The position numbers and the translations under genes are program-made. From Amycolatopsis coloradensis (GTDB lineage Bacteria; Actinomycetota; Actinomycetes; Mycobacteriales; Pseudonocardiaceae), in NCBI RefSeq assembly GCF_001953865.1, contig NZ_MQUQ01000037.1:1-64000 (forward strand): a DNA stretch of 64,000 nucleotides, read 5' to 3'. Of the stretch, positions 33,618 to 42,428 are shown piece by piece. Every line of letters starts with the position of its first letter. The first letter of the stretch is position 1. The notes under the pieces are model-generated. The model ran no database searches and was not told where the DNA came from. It saw nothing but the letters and a program-made list of their open reading frames with translations.

Positions 33618-34592
33618 TCAGCGGAGCCAGGCGTCGATCTCCGCGTGGATCGCGCGCTTGAGTTCGGCGGGTGCGAAGGAGGCGTCGACGGACGCCCGGG
33701 CGAGACCGGCGAGCGTGAGGTCGTCGTAAGCGAACGCCTCCCGGGCGCGCAGGAACTCGTCGGTCAGCGTGGTGCCGGTGACCGAGGGGACGTCGGTGCT
33801 GAGGGTGACCACGAGCCCGGCGTCGACCAGCCGGGGCAGCGGGTGCTCCTCGAACGACGGCACGAGCCCGAGCGTCACGTTCGACGACGGGCAGACCTCC
33901 AGCGCGATGCCGCGTTCCCGCACCTCGGCTACCAGCGCGACGTCCTCCAGGATCCGGATGCCGTGGCCGATCCGTTCGCTGCGCCCGAGGTCGAGCGCCT
34001 CACGGATGCTGGCCGGGCCCGCGTCCTCCCCGGCGTGGTGGATCAGGCGCAGCCCGGCCTCTTCGGCCTCGTCACAGATTCCCGCGAACGGCGCGAGCGG
34101 GTACTTCTCCTCCCCGGCGAGGCCGATCGCGAACACGCCGTCCCGGGCGTAGCGGCGGGCGAGGTCGAGGGTGAGCCGGGCGCGTTCGACCGACCGGCGG
34201 CGCGAGTGGTCCAGGAGTACCCGCCAGTGGAGCCCGTGTTCGGCGGCGCCGGCCGAGAGTCCTTTGAGGACGGACACCAGCGGCATGTCCGGCTCGCCGA
34301 GCCGTTCGCCGTGCGCCGCCGCGGTGAAGGTGACTTCGGCGTAGCGGACGCCGTCCGCGACCTGGTCCTCGCAGAACTCCCGCGCCACCCGTTCGAAGTC
34401 TTCCGGCCGCCGCAGGCAGGACCGCAGCAGCCCGTTGTAGTCACCGAACGCGCGAAACCCGTCGAACACGGGTTGCTCGGCGGGTACGGCGATACCGTTC
34501 GCCTCGCCGAGGTCACGGAGCGTGTCCGGCCGGATGGTGCTTTCGAGATGGACGTGCAAATGGGCCTTGGGCAGCTGCGTCAGATCCCGCAT
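33618..34592 (-). CDS. add: Adenosine deaminase family protein
   Basis: A 324-residue amidohydrolase. Zinc ligands and catalytic residues appear in KAHLHVHLE (His-x-His), LIHHAGEDAG (catalytic HAGE), GHGIRI and LSTDVPSVTGTTL. It should deaminate adenosine or a related purine nucleoside in salvage. One oddity: the usual Asp-Asp-Pro near the C-terminus reads Asp-Val-Pro, so the zinc ligand is kept but the second aspartate, which contacts the purine in known enzymes, is lost. Substrate preference may differ. The 64-bp palindrome follows the stop directly. Confidence 0.83.
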   Translation of the reverse strand: MRDLTQLPKAHLHVHLESTIRPDTLRDLGEANGIAVPAEQPVFDGFRAFGDYNGLLRSCLRRPEDFERVAREFCEDQVADGVRYAEVTFTAAAHGERLGEPDMPLVSVLKGLSAGAAEHGLHWRVLLDHSRRRSVERARLTLDLARRYARDGVFAIGLAGEEKYPLAPFAGICDEAEEAGLRLIHHAGEDAGPASIREALDLGRSERIGHGIRILEDVALVAEVRERGIALEVCPSSNVTLGLVPSFEEHPLPRLVDAGLVVTLSTDVPSVTGTTLTDEFLRAREAFAYDDLTLAGLARASVDASFAPAELKRAIHAEIDAWLR

Positions 34593-34753
34593 GAGTCCGA
34601 ACGTAGCGGCCTCCGCCCGGCCGCGCGCCTGGTTTTCCGGGGCCTGAGCAGCATCGACATCCGAAATGAGTGATTTGGCGTGCTACGGGGAACCCCATGG
34701 GCACCACCGGTCGTTGAGCAGGCACCAGACGACCCCTAGGAAAGGGATCCATC

Positions 34754-34972
34754 GTGGCTCTACTGCGGAAGTTGACCGCCCTGGCCGGCACCGCCGGGGC
34801 CGTGCGCGCCTACGTGCGGAAAAATCCCGAGAAGGTCTCCAAGGTTGTGAACAAGGCCGCGACCTTCGTCGATCACAAGACCAAGGGTAAATATCACAAC
34901 CAGATCGACGGAGCGGTGCGCAAGGTCGACGGGATGGCCGGACGGCCCCCGCGTCGACCCTACGAGCACTGA
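34754..34972 (+). CDS. MT0933-like antitoxin-family small protein
   Basis: A 72-residue protein whose central part, NPEKVSKVVNKAATFVDHKT then GKYHNQIDGAV, fits the MT0933/Rv0909 antitoxin family (PF14013 type). No toxin gene lies next to it, which is often the case in this family, so a role as an antitoxin is unproven. The GTG start is supported by the purine-rich aggaaaggga just upstream. It converges on recQ with a 2-base gap. Confidence 0.65.
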   Translation: MALLRKLTALAGTAGAVRAYVRKNPEKVSKVVNKAATFVDHKTKGKYHNQIDGAVRKVDGMAGRPPRRPYEH

Positions 34973-34974
34973 GG

Positions 34975-36810
34975 CTAGCTCCCGGTTGAGAGCGTCTCGA
35001 GGATCTGCTCGCCGTACTTCGCGAGCTTGTTCTCACCGACGCCGCTGACCGTACCCAGCTCCTGCAGCGTGGCGGGCCGTTTGGTGGCGATCTGTCGCAG
35101 GGTCGCGTCGTGGAAGATCACGTACGCGGGCACTCCCTGCTCCTTCGCCGCCGCGGCTCGCCACGAACGCAGCAGTTCGAACACCGGCGCCGCTTCGGCC
35201 GGCATGTCGGCGGCCGCCGCCTTCTTCGCGCTGGATCGCGCCGCCGCCTTAGCCGCCCGCTCCGGCTCACGCCGCAGCTGGACTTTCCGCTGCCCGCCGA
35301 GCACCTCGGCGCTGCCCTCGGTCAGCACGAGCGAGCCGTAATCGCCCTCGACCGCGGCGAGCCCCTGCGCCAGCAGTTGCCGGACCACCGCCCGCCACTC
35401 GGGCTCCTTCAATTCCGTGCCGATCCCGAAGACCTTCAGTGAATCGTGCCGGTGCTGGGTCACCTTCGGCGTCGACTTGCCGAGCAGGATGTCGATGATC
35501 TGACCGGCGCCGAACTTCTGCCGCCGCTCGTTCTGGAGCCGGACGATGGCGGAAAGGAGTTTCTGCGCCGGAATCGTGCCGTCCCAGGTCTCCGGCGGTG
35601 CCAGGCAGGTGTCGCAGTTGCCGCACGGCTCACTCTTCTGCCCGAAGTAGCTCAGCACCTGCACACGACGGCATTCGACCGTCTCGCACAGCGCCAGCAT
35701 CGCGTTGAGATGGGCGCTTTGCGACCGCTTGTGCGCCTCGGATCCCTCCGACATGTCGATCATCTTGCGCTGCTGCACGACGTCTTGGAGGCCGTACGCC
35801 AGCCACGCCGTCGAGGGCAGCCCGTCCCGGCCCGCGCGGCCGGTCTCCTGGTAGTAGCCCTCGACGGACTTCGGCAGATCCAGATGCGCGACGAACCGCA
35901 CGTCCGGTTTGTCGATGCCCATGCCGAACGCGATGGTCGCGACGACGGTGAGCCCGTCCTCGCGCAGGAACCGGGACTGGTGTTTCGCGCGGGTCCGCGC
36001 GTCCAGCCCGGCGTGATAGGGCACCGCCGGAATCCCGTTCTCCACCAGGAAGTCCGCGGTCTTCTCGACCGAGTTCCTCGACAGGCAGTAGACGATCCCC
36101 GCGTCGCCCTTGTGCTCGGTGCGCAGCAGTTCCAGCAATTGGCGCTGAGGCGAGTTCTTGCCGATGATCCGGTACTGGATGTTCGGCCGGTCGAAGCTCG
36201 CGACGAAGTGCCGCGCGTCCTCGAGGTTGAGCCGGGACGCGATCTCGGCGTGCGTCGTCTTCGTGGCCGTGGCGGTGAGCGCGATCCTCGGCACGTCCGG
36301 CCAGCGCTCGTGCACCGCGGACAGCATCAGGTAGTCGGGCCGGAAGTCGTGCCCCCACTGGGAGACACAGTGCGCCTCGTCGATGGCGAACAGCGAGATC
36401 TTGCCGCGGTCGAGCAGCCGCACGGTCGCTTCGACCGAAAGCCGTTCCGGCGCCAGGTACAGCAGGTCCAGGTCGCCGGAGAGAAACGCGGCCTCGACCC
36501 GGTTGCGCTCGGCGTAGTCCTGCGTCGAGTTGAGGAAACCCGCGCGTACGCCGAGGTTGCGCAGCGCGTCGACCTGGTCCTGCATCAACGCGATCAGCGG
36601 CGAGATCACCACGCCGACACCGGGCCGGACGAGCGCCGGGATCTGGTAACACAGCGACTTCCCGCCGCCGGTGGGCATGAGGACGAGCGCGTCACCGCCT
36701 GAGATGACGTGTTCGACGATGGCTTGCTGGTCGCCGCGGAAGTTGTCGTAGCCGAAAACGCGGTTCAGCGTTTCGAGGGCTTCCGAGGTACCGATGTCGG
36801 GGGCTGCCAC
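34975..36810 (-). CDS. recQ: ATP-dependent DNA helicase RecQ
   Basis: A 611-residue superfamily 2 helicase. Motif I is LMPTGGGKSLCYQ, the DEAH box with the RecQ aromatic loop is AIDEAHCVSQWGHDFRPDY, and motif VI reads QETGRAGRDG. The zinc-binding cysteines are in CETVECRRVQ and EPCGNCDTC. Next are a winged-helix RQC region and an HRDC domain (about residues 535-605, with TKRPATLQELGTVSGVGENK). It unwinds DNA 3'-to-5' in repair and recombination. A lysine/alanine-rich linker lies before HRDC. Confidence 0.95.
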   Translation of the reverse strand: MAAPDIGTSEALETLNRVFGYDNFRGDQQAIVEHVISGGDALVLMPTGGGKSLCYQIPALVRPGVGVVISPLIALMQDQVDALRNLGVRAGFLNSTQDYAERNRVEAAFLSGDLDLLYLAPERLSVEATVRLLDRGKISLFAIDEAHCVSQWGHDFRPDYLMLSAVHERWPDVPRIALTATATKTTHAEIASRLNLEDARHFVASFDRPNIQYRIIGKNSPQRQLLELLRTEHKGDAGIVYCLSRNSVEKTADFLVENGIPAVPYHAGLDARTRAKHQSRFLREDGLTVVATIAFGMGIDKPDVRFVAHLDLPKSVEGYYQETGRAGRDGLPSTAWLAYGLQDVVQQRKMIDMSEGSEAHKRSQSAHLNAMLALCETVECRRVQVLSYFGQKSEPCGNCDTCLAPPETWDGTIPAQKLLSAIVRLQNERRQKFGAGQIIDILLGKSTPKVTQHRHDSLKVFGIGTELKEPEWRAVVRQLLAQGLAAVEGDYGSLVLTEGSAEVLGGQRKVQLRREPERAAKAAARSSAKKAAAADMPAEAAPVFELLRSWRAAAAKEQGVPAYVIFHDATLRQIATKRPATLQELGTVSGVGENKLAKYGEQILETLSTGS

Positions 36811-36858
36811 CCGGACGATTCTAGGGGCGGGGTCCGACAGCGACCGCGCCCGCGCACC

Positions 36859-37689
36859 TCAGCGCGGGAAATCCCAGTCCAGCGCCCGGTTCCCGGTGAC
36901 GACCGGCCGGTAACCACCGAGGAGCGTCCCGCCGGTTTCGAGCGCTGTGGCGGTCTGCTCCAGCAGTTCGGTCAGGGTGGCGGGCCACTGGTCGAAGTCC
37001 ACCGATCCCTCGTGATCCCATTCGCCGAGCCGTCCGGTGCCGTCACGCTGGTCGAGGAACAGTCCGTCGCCGCCGCCGTTGACGGCGATGGGCACGAACC
37101 GTCCATGCCACCAGGAGCCGACGCTGTCGTCGGACCCGCTCGAAATCAGCACTTCGCACAGGACTTTCGCCTCGCTCGCGACGGTTTCCGCGGAAGCCGG
37201 GTGGTGGAACGGCGGAAGAGCGAAACTGTCACCGATTCCCGATACGCCGTCGTGCCGCGAAAGGGAGGCGACGAGTTCGGCCGGGAGGACGACACCCGCC
37301 ACTCGTTGCGTCTCGGCGATTCGCGCGGTCGTCGCGGGTGGGCGGAGGGACGCCGCCGTCGTCGGGGCGTTGGCCTTGAGCCACCGTTCGATGCGGTCCC
37401 AGGCGGCGCCGACGCGGCGGCTGGTGGCCTCGGGGACCGGGTCCAACGCGGCCGGGCCCTGTCCGGGACGGCAGCCGCTGTCGACGGTCAACGTCGGCCG
37501 TGTCGTTGGCGTGGGTGCGACGGTCGGATAGGACGGCGTCCTCGGCGTCGTCCACCGGGACTGCTCGGCGGCGAGCCAGTGCCCGCCGCCGGGTTTCCCG
37601 CTGCGCACCGTGACCGCGAAGACGAGGCCCAGCACGATGACGATGCTCGCGACGGCGATCACCATCGCGCGCCCCCAGCCCTTGCGCAT
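36859..37689 (-). CDS. Membrane-anchored SMI1/KNR4-like domain protein
   Basis: A 276-residue protein with an N-terminal membrane anchor (MVIAVASIVIVLGLVFAV), a Pro/Thr-rich linker and a SMI1/KNR4-type domain. The conserved signature is VLPAELVASLSRHDGVSG, followed by FVPIAVNGGGDGLFLD. SMI1/KNR4 proteins often serve as immunity proteins to secreted toxins, but this one is exported-facing and has no toxin next to it, so its role is open. It lies 9 bases downstream of the ArsR-type regulator gene. Confidence 0.72.
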   Translation of the reverse strand: MRKGWGRAMVIAVASIVIVLGLVFAVTVRSGKPGGGHWLAAEQSRWTTPRTPSYPTVAPTPTTRPTLTVDSGCRPGQGPAALDPVPEATSRRVGAAWDRIERWLKANAPTTAASLRPPATTARIAETQRVAGVVLPAELVASLSRHDGVSGIGDSFALPPFHHPASAETVASEAKVLCEVLISSGSDDSVGSWWHGRFVPIAVNGGGDGLFLDQRDGTGRLGEWDHEGSVDFDQWPATLTELLEQTATALETGGTLLGGYRPVVTGNRALDWDFPR

Positions 37690-37698
37690 GGGCGCAGC

Positions 37699-38046
37699 CT
37701 AGCCGTTCTCCTCCGCGGCCTTCCGGCGTTCGCGGCGGCCGCGCGCGATCTCGGTGGCGAGCGCGTCGAGCGGCCCCGTCCAGAACCGCCGGTACTGCTC
37801 CAGCCAGCCGTCGATCTCCTTGAGCGGCCCCGGATCCACCGAGTACAGGCGGCGCGCGCCCTCGGCGCGGACGGTGGTGAAGCCGTTTTCGCGCAGAACC
37901 CGCAGATGCTGGGAGACGGCGGGTTGCGAGATCCCGAATTCGCCGCGGACCACCGTGGTCACGTCGCCGGAACTCAGTTCCCCGTCCGCCAGCAGCTCCA
38001 GGATCCGGCGGCGCACCGGATCCCCCAGGACGTCGAACGCGTGCAT
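37699..38046 (-). CDS. ArsR family transcriptional regulator
   Basis: A 115-residue winged-helix regulator: FDVLGDPVRRRILELLADGE, the recognition helix in FGISQPAVSQHLRVLRENGF, then AEGARRLYSVDPGPLKEIDG and a tail (WLEQYRRFWTGPLDALA) typical of the non-metal-sensing group. That group often regulates neighbouring SRPBCC or DinB genes. A DinB-like gene starts divergently 103 bases away and is a likely target. Confidence 0.88.
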   Translation of the reverse strand: MHAFDVLGDPVRRRILELLADGELSSGDVTTVVRGEFGISQPAVSQHLRVLRENGFTTVRAEGARRLYSVDPGPLKEIDGWLEQYRRFWTGPLDALATEIARGRRERRKAAEENG

Positions 38047-38149
38047 CCGGCAACTATCACGGCCTGGGCTTATATAAGTCAAGGACGCAAGGTTGGAGAT
38101 CACCTCGTGGTGGCATCGTTCGGGAGACGAACCTTCGGAAGGGGATGCG

Positions 38150-38662
38150 ATGAAACTGGCCGAGGTGGTGGCCGACGAGTTCGGCCGCGTCCAGGAGGTC
38201 GTGCACGAGGTCGTCGAGGGGCTCGGCGCCGAACAGCTGGTCGTGAGCCCGGCGCCGGGCGCTAACACGATCGCCTGGCTGATCTGGCATCTGGCCCGGG
38301 TGCAGGACGACCACATCGCCGACCTCATGGGCACCGAGCAGATCTGGACCGCGCAGGGCTGGCTGGACCGGTTCGGGCTGCCGTTCCCGGCGGCCGACAT
38401 CGGGTACGGGCATCGCCCCGAAGACGTCGAGGCGGTCCGGGTCGACTCCGCCGACCTGCTGACCGGGTACTACGACGCGGTGCACGAGGTGACGACGGCT
38501 TGGGCCGCCGATCTCGACGAGGCCGCCCTCGACCGTATCGTCGACGACGCGTGGGACCCGCCCGTGACCCTCGGGGTACGCCTGGTCAGCGTGCTGTCCG
38601 ACGATCTCCAGCACGCCGGGCAGGCCGCCTACCTGCGGGGGCTCGTACTCCGCGATACGTAG
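38150..38662 (+). CDS. DinB/DUF664-like protein
   Basis: A 170-residue four-helix-bundle protein of the DinB/mycothiol-dependent superfamily. Metal-binding histidines would be in NTIAWLIWHLARVQDDHIAD and in the C-terminal SDDLQHAGQAAYLRGL. Members use metal to act as thiol transferases or have unknown roles. The start at 38150 follows ggaaggggatgcg. Divergent from the ArsR gene. Confidence 0.8.
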   Translation: MKLAEVVADEFGRVQEVVHEVVEGLGAEQLVVSPAPGANTIAWLIWHLARVQDDHIADLMGTEQIWTAQGWLDRFGLPFPAADIGYGHRPEDVEAVRVDSADLLTGYYDAVHEVTTAWAADLDEAALDRIVDDAWDPPVTLGVRLVSVLSDDLQHAGQAAYLRGLVLRDT

Positions 38663-38719
38663 CCGAGGTGCCGCTCCACACCGGACGACAGGGTCGCGGC
38701 CCGCGGAAACACTGGGCGC

Positions 38720-39283
38720 ATGAGTACTTCCACAGTGCGGCGATCGCCGAAGACGCTTCCTCCGCGGTGGCGGAAGCTCGCCCTCGTCGTCCATGTCGTC
38801 TCGTCACTCGGCTGGCTCGGGATCACCATGGTGAACGCGGTCTTGACCTTCACCTCCGTGTTCACCGACGATCCCCGGCGCCAGCAAGCGGCCATCCTGA
38901 TGATGGACCAGGTCGGCGGCTACCTGCTGCTGCCGATCAGCCTGACCGCGCTGGTCAGCGGAATCGTGCTCAGCACAGGCACGAAATGGGGGCTCGTCCG
39001 GTACAGGTGGGTCGCGATCAAACTGGTGCTGACGCTGATCGCGGCCGGGTTGACGTTGTTCTCCCTGCTGCCGGGGATCGGGGAGCTGGCAGCCGCGGCC
39101 GAGTCCACCATGGACGACGCGTTCGTCGAAAGGGGCCGTCGCGTGGACGGGTTCTACCCGATCATCGTGTCCACGATGATGTACATGACCATGACCGTGC
39201 TGTCGGTGTACAAGCCGGGTGGGAAGACGCCTTACGGACGCCGGGTGACGGCGATCAGGGTCCGTGAAAGCCAGCCTGCCTAG
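38720..39283 (+). CDS. DUF2269-like membrane protein
   Basis: A 187-residue protein with four hydrophobic segments (about 23-45, 62-82, 97-117, 150-165). The HVVSSLGWLG motif near the first helix occurs in DUF2269-type membrane proteins. Function unknown. It lies 57 bases after the DinB-like gene and may be co-transcribed. Its stop is adjacent to that of the convergent coiled-coil gene. Confidence 0.7.
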   Translation: MSTSTVRRSPKTLPPRWRKLALVVHVVSSLGWLGITMVNAVLTFTSVFTDDPRRQQAAILMMDQVGGYLLLPISLTALVSGIVLSTGTKWGLVRYRWVAIKLVLTLIAAGLTLFSLLPGIGELAAAAESTMDDAFVERGRRVDGFYPIIVSTMMYMTMTVLSVYKPGGKTPYGRRVTAIRVRESQPA

Positions 39284-40153
39284 CTAGAACTGCTCGAGGG
39301 CCTCGTCGATCCGCTCGGCTTCGGTGGTCAGATCGGCCAAGGTGGTCTGGGCGGCGGCGGTCTCATCGTTCGCCGCCTCCTCTTCGAGTTCGGCGTCGGC
39401 GAGCCGCCGCCGGAGATCGTTCGCCTTCTCCGTGGCCTTCTCCGCCCGGCGCTCGGCGCGGGACAGTTCGATTTCGGCCTGCTTGCGGGCCTTCGCGAGA
39501 TCGGCGGCCTCGCGCCGGAGCCGGTTGAACTCCGCCACCCGCTTCTGTTCGCGCTCGGCCTCTTCGCGGGCCCTGGCCGTCCGCTCCTGCTCGGCCTTCT
39601 CGGCAGCCTTCCGTTTCGCCTTCCGCCGGTCGTCCAAATGCGACACGGTGGCGGGCTTTTCCCGCTCCGGGGCGGGTTTCCGGGTCGGCCGCGGGGCGAA
39701 GCCGCTGGTCAGCCACTGATCGGCCGCACTGTCCGCGCCAGTGCTCAGGCGTCCGGCCAGCGCGAGCGCCGCCACCTCGGGATCGGCCACGATGGCTTCG
39801 AGGGTCGCTTCGACCTCGCGCGCGACCGGCTCGCTCATCGAACGTTCGTCCTGCAAGATCCGGTTCACCAGTTCTTGACGCTGCCGGGTGAGCTTGCGCA
39901 GGTCCGCGCCCGCCAGCGCCGAATGCGCCTTCCGCAGGTCCTCGCCCAACCTGGCCAGTTCTTCCAGCTCGCGGGAACCCGCCCGGCGGTTGAGGATGGT
40001 GGCCGCGCGCGTGGGTTTCCGGAGCGCGCGGATACGTTCGGCCAGTGCGGCGTCACCCGCCGCCTTGGCCTCTTTCGCCCGCTGATTGCGCACCGAGACG
40101 AACTCGGCCGGATCGCCGGCGTAGAGCTCGTCCGCGACCTTGTCGAAGTCCAT
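39284..40153 (-). CDS. Coiled-coil hypothetical protein
   Basis: A 289-residue protein. The first 135 residues form a helical domain (MDFDKVADELYAGDPAEFV, then LRKPTRAATILNRRAGSREL). A Pro-rich linker follows, and from residue 180 onward there is a long highly charged Arg/Glu/Ala coiled coil (RAREEAEREQKRVAEFNRLR and similar). No known family. The Arg/Lys-rich composition suggests nucleic acid or nucleoid association, but this is inference. 270 bases without a gene separate it from the divergent membrane protein gene at 40424. Confidence 0.68.
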   Translation of the reverse strand: MDFDKVADELYAGDPAEFVSVRNQRAKEAKAAGDAALAERIRALRKPTRAATILNRRAGSRELEELARLGEDLRKAHSALAGADLRKLTRQRQELVNRILQDERSMSEPVAREVEATLEAIVADPEVAALALAGRLSTGADSAADQWLTSGFAPRPTRKPAPEREKPATVSHLDDRRKAKRKAAEKAEQERTARAREEAEREQKRVAEFNRLRREAADLAKARKQAEIELSRAERRAEKATEKANDLRRRLADAELEEEAANDETAAAQTTLADLTTEAERIDEALEQF

Positions 40154-40423
40154 CGTCCTCCGCAGGTCGGTGGTCAGGCCTCGCTCGGGCTTCTCATCCG
40201 GACCACGATGCCACGAGACTCCGTGGTTTTCATCTTTTCGGGGTCATCCACGCGGCCGCCGTAGCGTATTCGCTCGTTCGGTGGCACCCGCCGGACCGGT
40301 GAATCCGGAATTGCCGGTAGCCGGTCGGACCAAGGGCGGCTCGGCACTTTGGAGGTGGCGTGCTCCCTGTGCCGGAACAACGATGAGCACCGGGGATCTC
40401 GCCGTCTGCCGCTGGAGGCACGA

Positions 40424-41374
40424 ATGTCCGTCACCGAACGCGCTCCCGTTTCTCCACAACCGAACTTCCTCGGTTCCGGACCGTATCCGGAACACCGGTG
40501 GCGAGTGGTCCTCTGGTCCGTCCTCGCCGGTTTCGCGCTGACGGTGATCTGGTCGGCGCCTTTTGTGGACAGTGTGATCGGTGACAGTGTGGCGAACACC
40601 CTGCTGGGACACGACGCCAAAGAGACCCCGATCGGCGGTGTGCTCGCCGGGACGTTCTTCGCGTTCGTTTCGGGGCTCGCCGGGACGTTCACCGCGTGCA
40701 ACATCGCCGCCTTCGGTGCCGTCGCCCCGCTTGTCGGCGGAGAGACCGCCGGGCGGCCGAAATTCGTCAACACCTTGAAGCCGCTGGCCTGGATCGCGGC
40801 GGGCATGCTGACCGTTTCCGTCGTGTACGGCGTCATCGTCGCGCTCGTCGGGACGCGGATGCCGCAGTTCTCGACGGCTTCGTCGCCGGGCGGGCTCACA
40901 CCGCGGAACATCCAGTCGATGATCGTCTACGGCGTGATCGGGATCGTGTTCATCGTCTTGGGCCTGGCTTCCGTCGGTATCGTCCGCAACCCGATCGCCG
41001 GCCTGACCCGCCGGTTCCCGCCTGCCCCGCTCGTCCTGATGGGCGCGCTCATCGGCGGGTTCCTGATCGGCCGGCCGTTCCCGCTGTTCCGGATCATGTT
41101 CCGCAGCGCGGCCGAAAGCCACAACGTCTTCTACGGCGCCGCGGCGTTCGCCCTGCAATCGGTGGGCAACATCCTGGTGATGGCGCTGTTGTTCCTTTTG
41201 CTGACGCACGGCACGGGTGGCAGGCTCCAGCACTGGATGCTCGCGAAGCCCACCAGGATCGCCGTGGTGACCGGTGCCGCGCTGCTGGTCGCCGGCACGT
41301 TCACGCTGCTGTACTGGGATCTGCGGGTGCTCGGCCGGACCGGCGTCATCTGGTACCCCACCATCAAGTGGTGA
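40424..41374 (+). CDS. CcdA-like polytopic membrane protein
   Basis: A 316-residue membrane protein with about seven to eight hydrophobic segments. FAFVSGLAGTFTACNIAAFG with its single Cys recalls the first helix of the CcdA/DsbD family (ACNPA type), but the second conserved Cys of that family was not found. A thiol-redox role is therefore doubtful. The start at 40424 has tggagg 7 bases upstream. The 3' end overlaps the convergent TetR gene by 11 bases. Confidence 0.65.
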   Translation: MSVTERAPVSPQPNFLGSGPYPEHRWRVVLWSVLAGFALTVIWSAPFVDSVIGDSVANTLLGHDAKETPIGGVLAGTFFAFVSGLAGTFTACNIAAFGAVAPLVGGETAGRPKFVNTLKPLAWIAAGMLTVSVVYGVIVALVGTRMPQFSTASSPGGLTPRNIQSMIVYGVIGIVFIVLGLASVGIVRNPIAGLTRRFPPAPLVLMGALIGGFLIGRPFPLFRIMFRSAAESHNVFYGAAAFALQSVGNILVMALLFLLLTHGTGGRLQHWMLAKPTRIAVVTGAALLVAGTFTLLYWDLRVLGRTGVIWYPTIKW

Positions 41375-42035
41375 AGATCCGCGCCAGCACCTGTTCGACC
41401 GAATGCTGAAGGCACCTCGCCGCGTCCTCCCGGCCGGCGAGGTACCTCAGCAGACCTTGCTGGAACAGGCCGTCGAAGAGCGCATAGGCCGTCGACGGCG
41501 CCAGATCCGGCGGCTTGCCCAGTAGTTCCGCGTAGCGGGCGACGATCCTCCAGATCATCAGTTCCAGTGTCTCGTCGATGGCGAGGACGTCGGCCCGGAA
41601 CACCTTCTCGAACAGGCTCTGGTTGCGCAGGTCGTACCAGAGCCGGTGCAGCCGGGCGTCCTCGCGCAGGGTGGTCGCCATCGCGACACCGAAGGCCTGC
41701 TTCAGTTCGTCGGCCGTTTCCGCGATCTCGACCAGCTTGTCGTACCGGGTGACGCATTCGGTCTTGTACTGCTTGACGCAGTAGGTGATCAGCTCGGCCT
41801 TGTTCCGGAAGTAATAGTGCAGGACCCCGTGGGAGAACTCGGAGTTCTGCGCGATCTCCCGCAGGCTCGTACGGGCATAGCCCAGTTCGGACAAGGTGAG
41901 CAGCGCCGATCTCGCCAGCTGCGCACGTCGTTGATCGAATTTGTCCACCTGGCGGGTTTCGTCACCGCTGCGGTCCGCTACGTCGGTCACAGTTCCCGGT
42001 TCCCGTCGCTTCGGGTGCCCGCCGACCACGAGCAC
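41364..42035 (-). CDS. TetR family transcriptional regulator
   Basis: A TetR regulator of about 223 residues. The DNA-binding part is ALLTLSELGYARTSLREIAQ and FSHGVLHYYFRNKAELI; the C-terminal domain is unassigned. A TAGAAT box 8 bases before the GTG at 42035 argues for a leaderless start there; the GTG at 41990 is an alternative that removes 15 residues. Target unknown, possibly the convergent membrane protein gene. Confidence 0.82.
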   Translation of the reverse strand: MLVVGGHPKRREPGTVTDVADRSGDETRQVDKFDQRRAQLARSALLTLSELGYARTSLREIAQNSEFSHGVLHYYFRNKAELITYCVKQYKTECVTRYDKLVEIAETADELKQAFGVAMATTLREDARLHRLWYDLRNQSLFEKVFRADVLAIDETLELMIWRIVARYAELLGKPPDLAPSTAYALFDGLFQQGLLRYLAGREDAARCLQHSVEQVLARIFTT

Positions 42036-42083
42036 GTCGTCGGATTCTAGCCCGGGAAAGGAATTTCTTGCCTCCGACAGAAT

Positions 42084-42392
42084 CTATTCGAGCCACTCGG
42101 TGATGAAGTGATCGCTTTCGTGGATGTGGACGGCTTCGTAGGTTTCCGGGCCGATCACGGCGAACTTGTGCGGTGTGTCCGCGGGTACGACCAGGACGTC
42201 TCCCGTCCCGCCTTCGCGTTCGGCCGCCCCGATGGTGAACCGGGCCCTGCCGCTGACGATGACGAACGTTTCGCGGTACGGGTGCTGATGCAGCCTAGGT
42301 CCGGAACCGTCGATACCGGTCCGTTCACGGATGATCGAGATCCCGGACCCGATGTCGCGGCCTTCGACGTTTTCCAAGGCTTCGGTGGTCAT
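42084..42392 (-). CDS. Cupin-domain protein
   Basis: A 102-residue single-domain cupin. Motif 1 is GPRLHQHPYRETFVIVSGRA (His, His, Glu ligands) and motif 2 is GDVLVVPADTPHKFAVIG. It should bind a metal; the reaction is unknown. A TAAAGT box 6 bases before the ATG suggests a leaderless mRNA. It lies 36 bases downstream of the polyprenyl synthase gene start-side neighbour order (42429-43469) on the same strand. Confidence 0.83.
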   Translation of the reverse strand: MTTEALENVEGRDIGSGISIIRERTGIDGSGPRLHQHPYRETFVIVSGRARFTIGAAEREGGTGDVLVVPADTPHKFAVIGPETYEAVHIHESDHFITEWLE

Positions 42393-42428
42393 TTCGCCAC
42401 TTTAGGCCGCATCACACCCGCCGTGGGC

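Noticed and set aside
34754..34972. A complete toxin-antitoxin module at the MT0933-like gene
   Set aside because: Neither neighbour (adenosine deaminase-like, recQ) is a toxin, and the remaining gaps are too small to hold one.
36859..37689. Immunity gene of a polymorphic toxin system (SMI1/KNR4)
   Set aside because: No toxin, adaptor or secretion gene lies nearby and the protein has a membrane anchor, so an immunity role is not supported.
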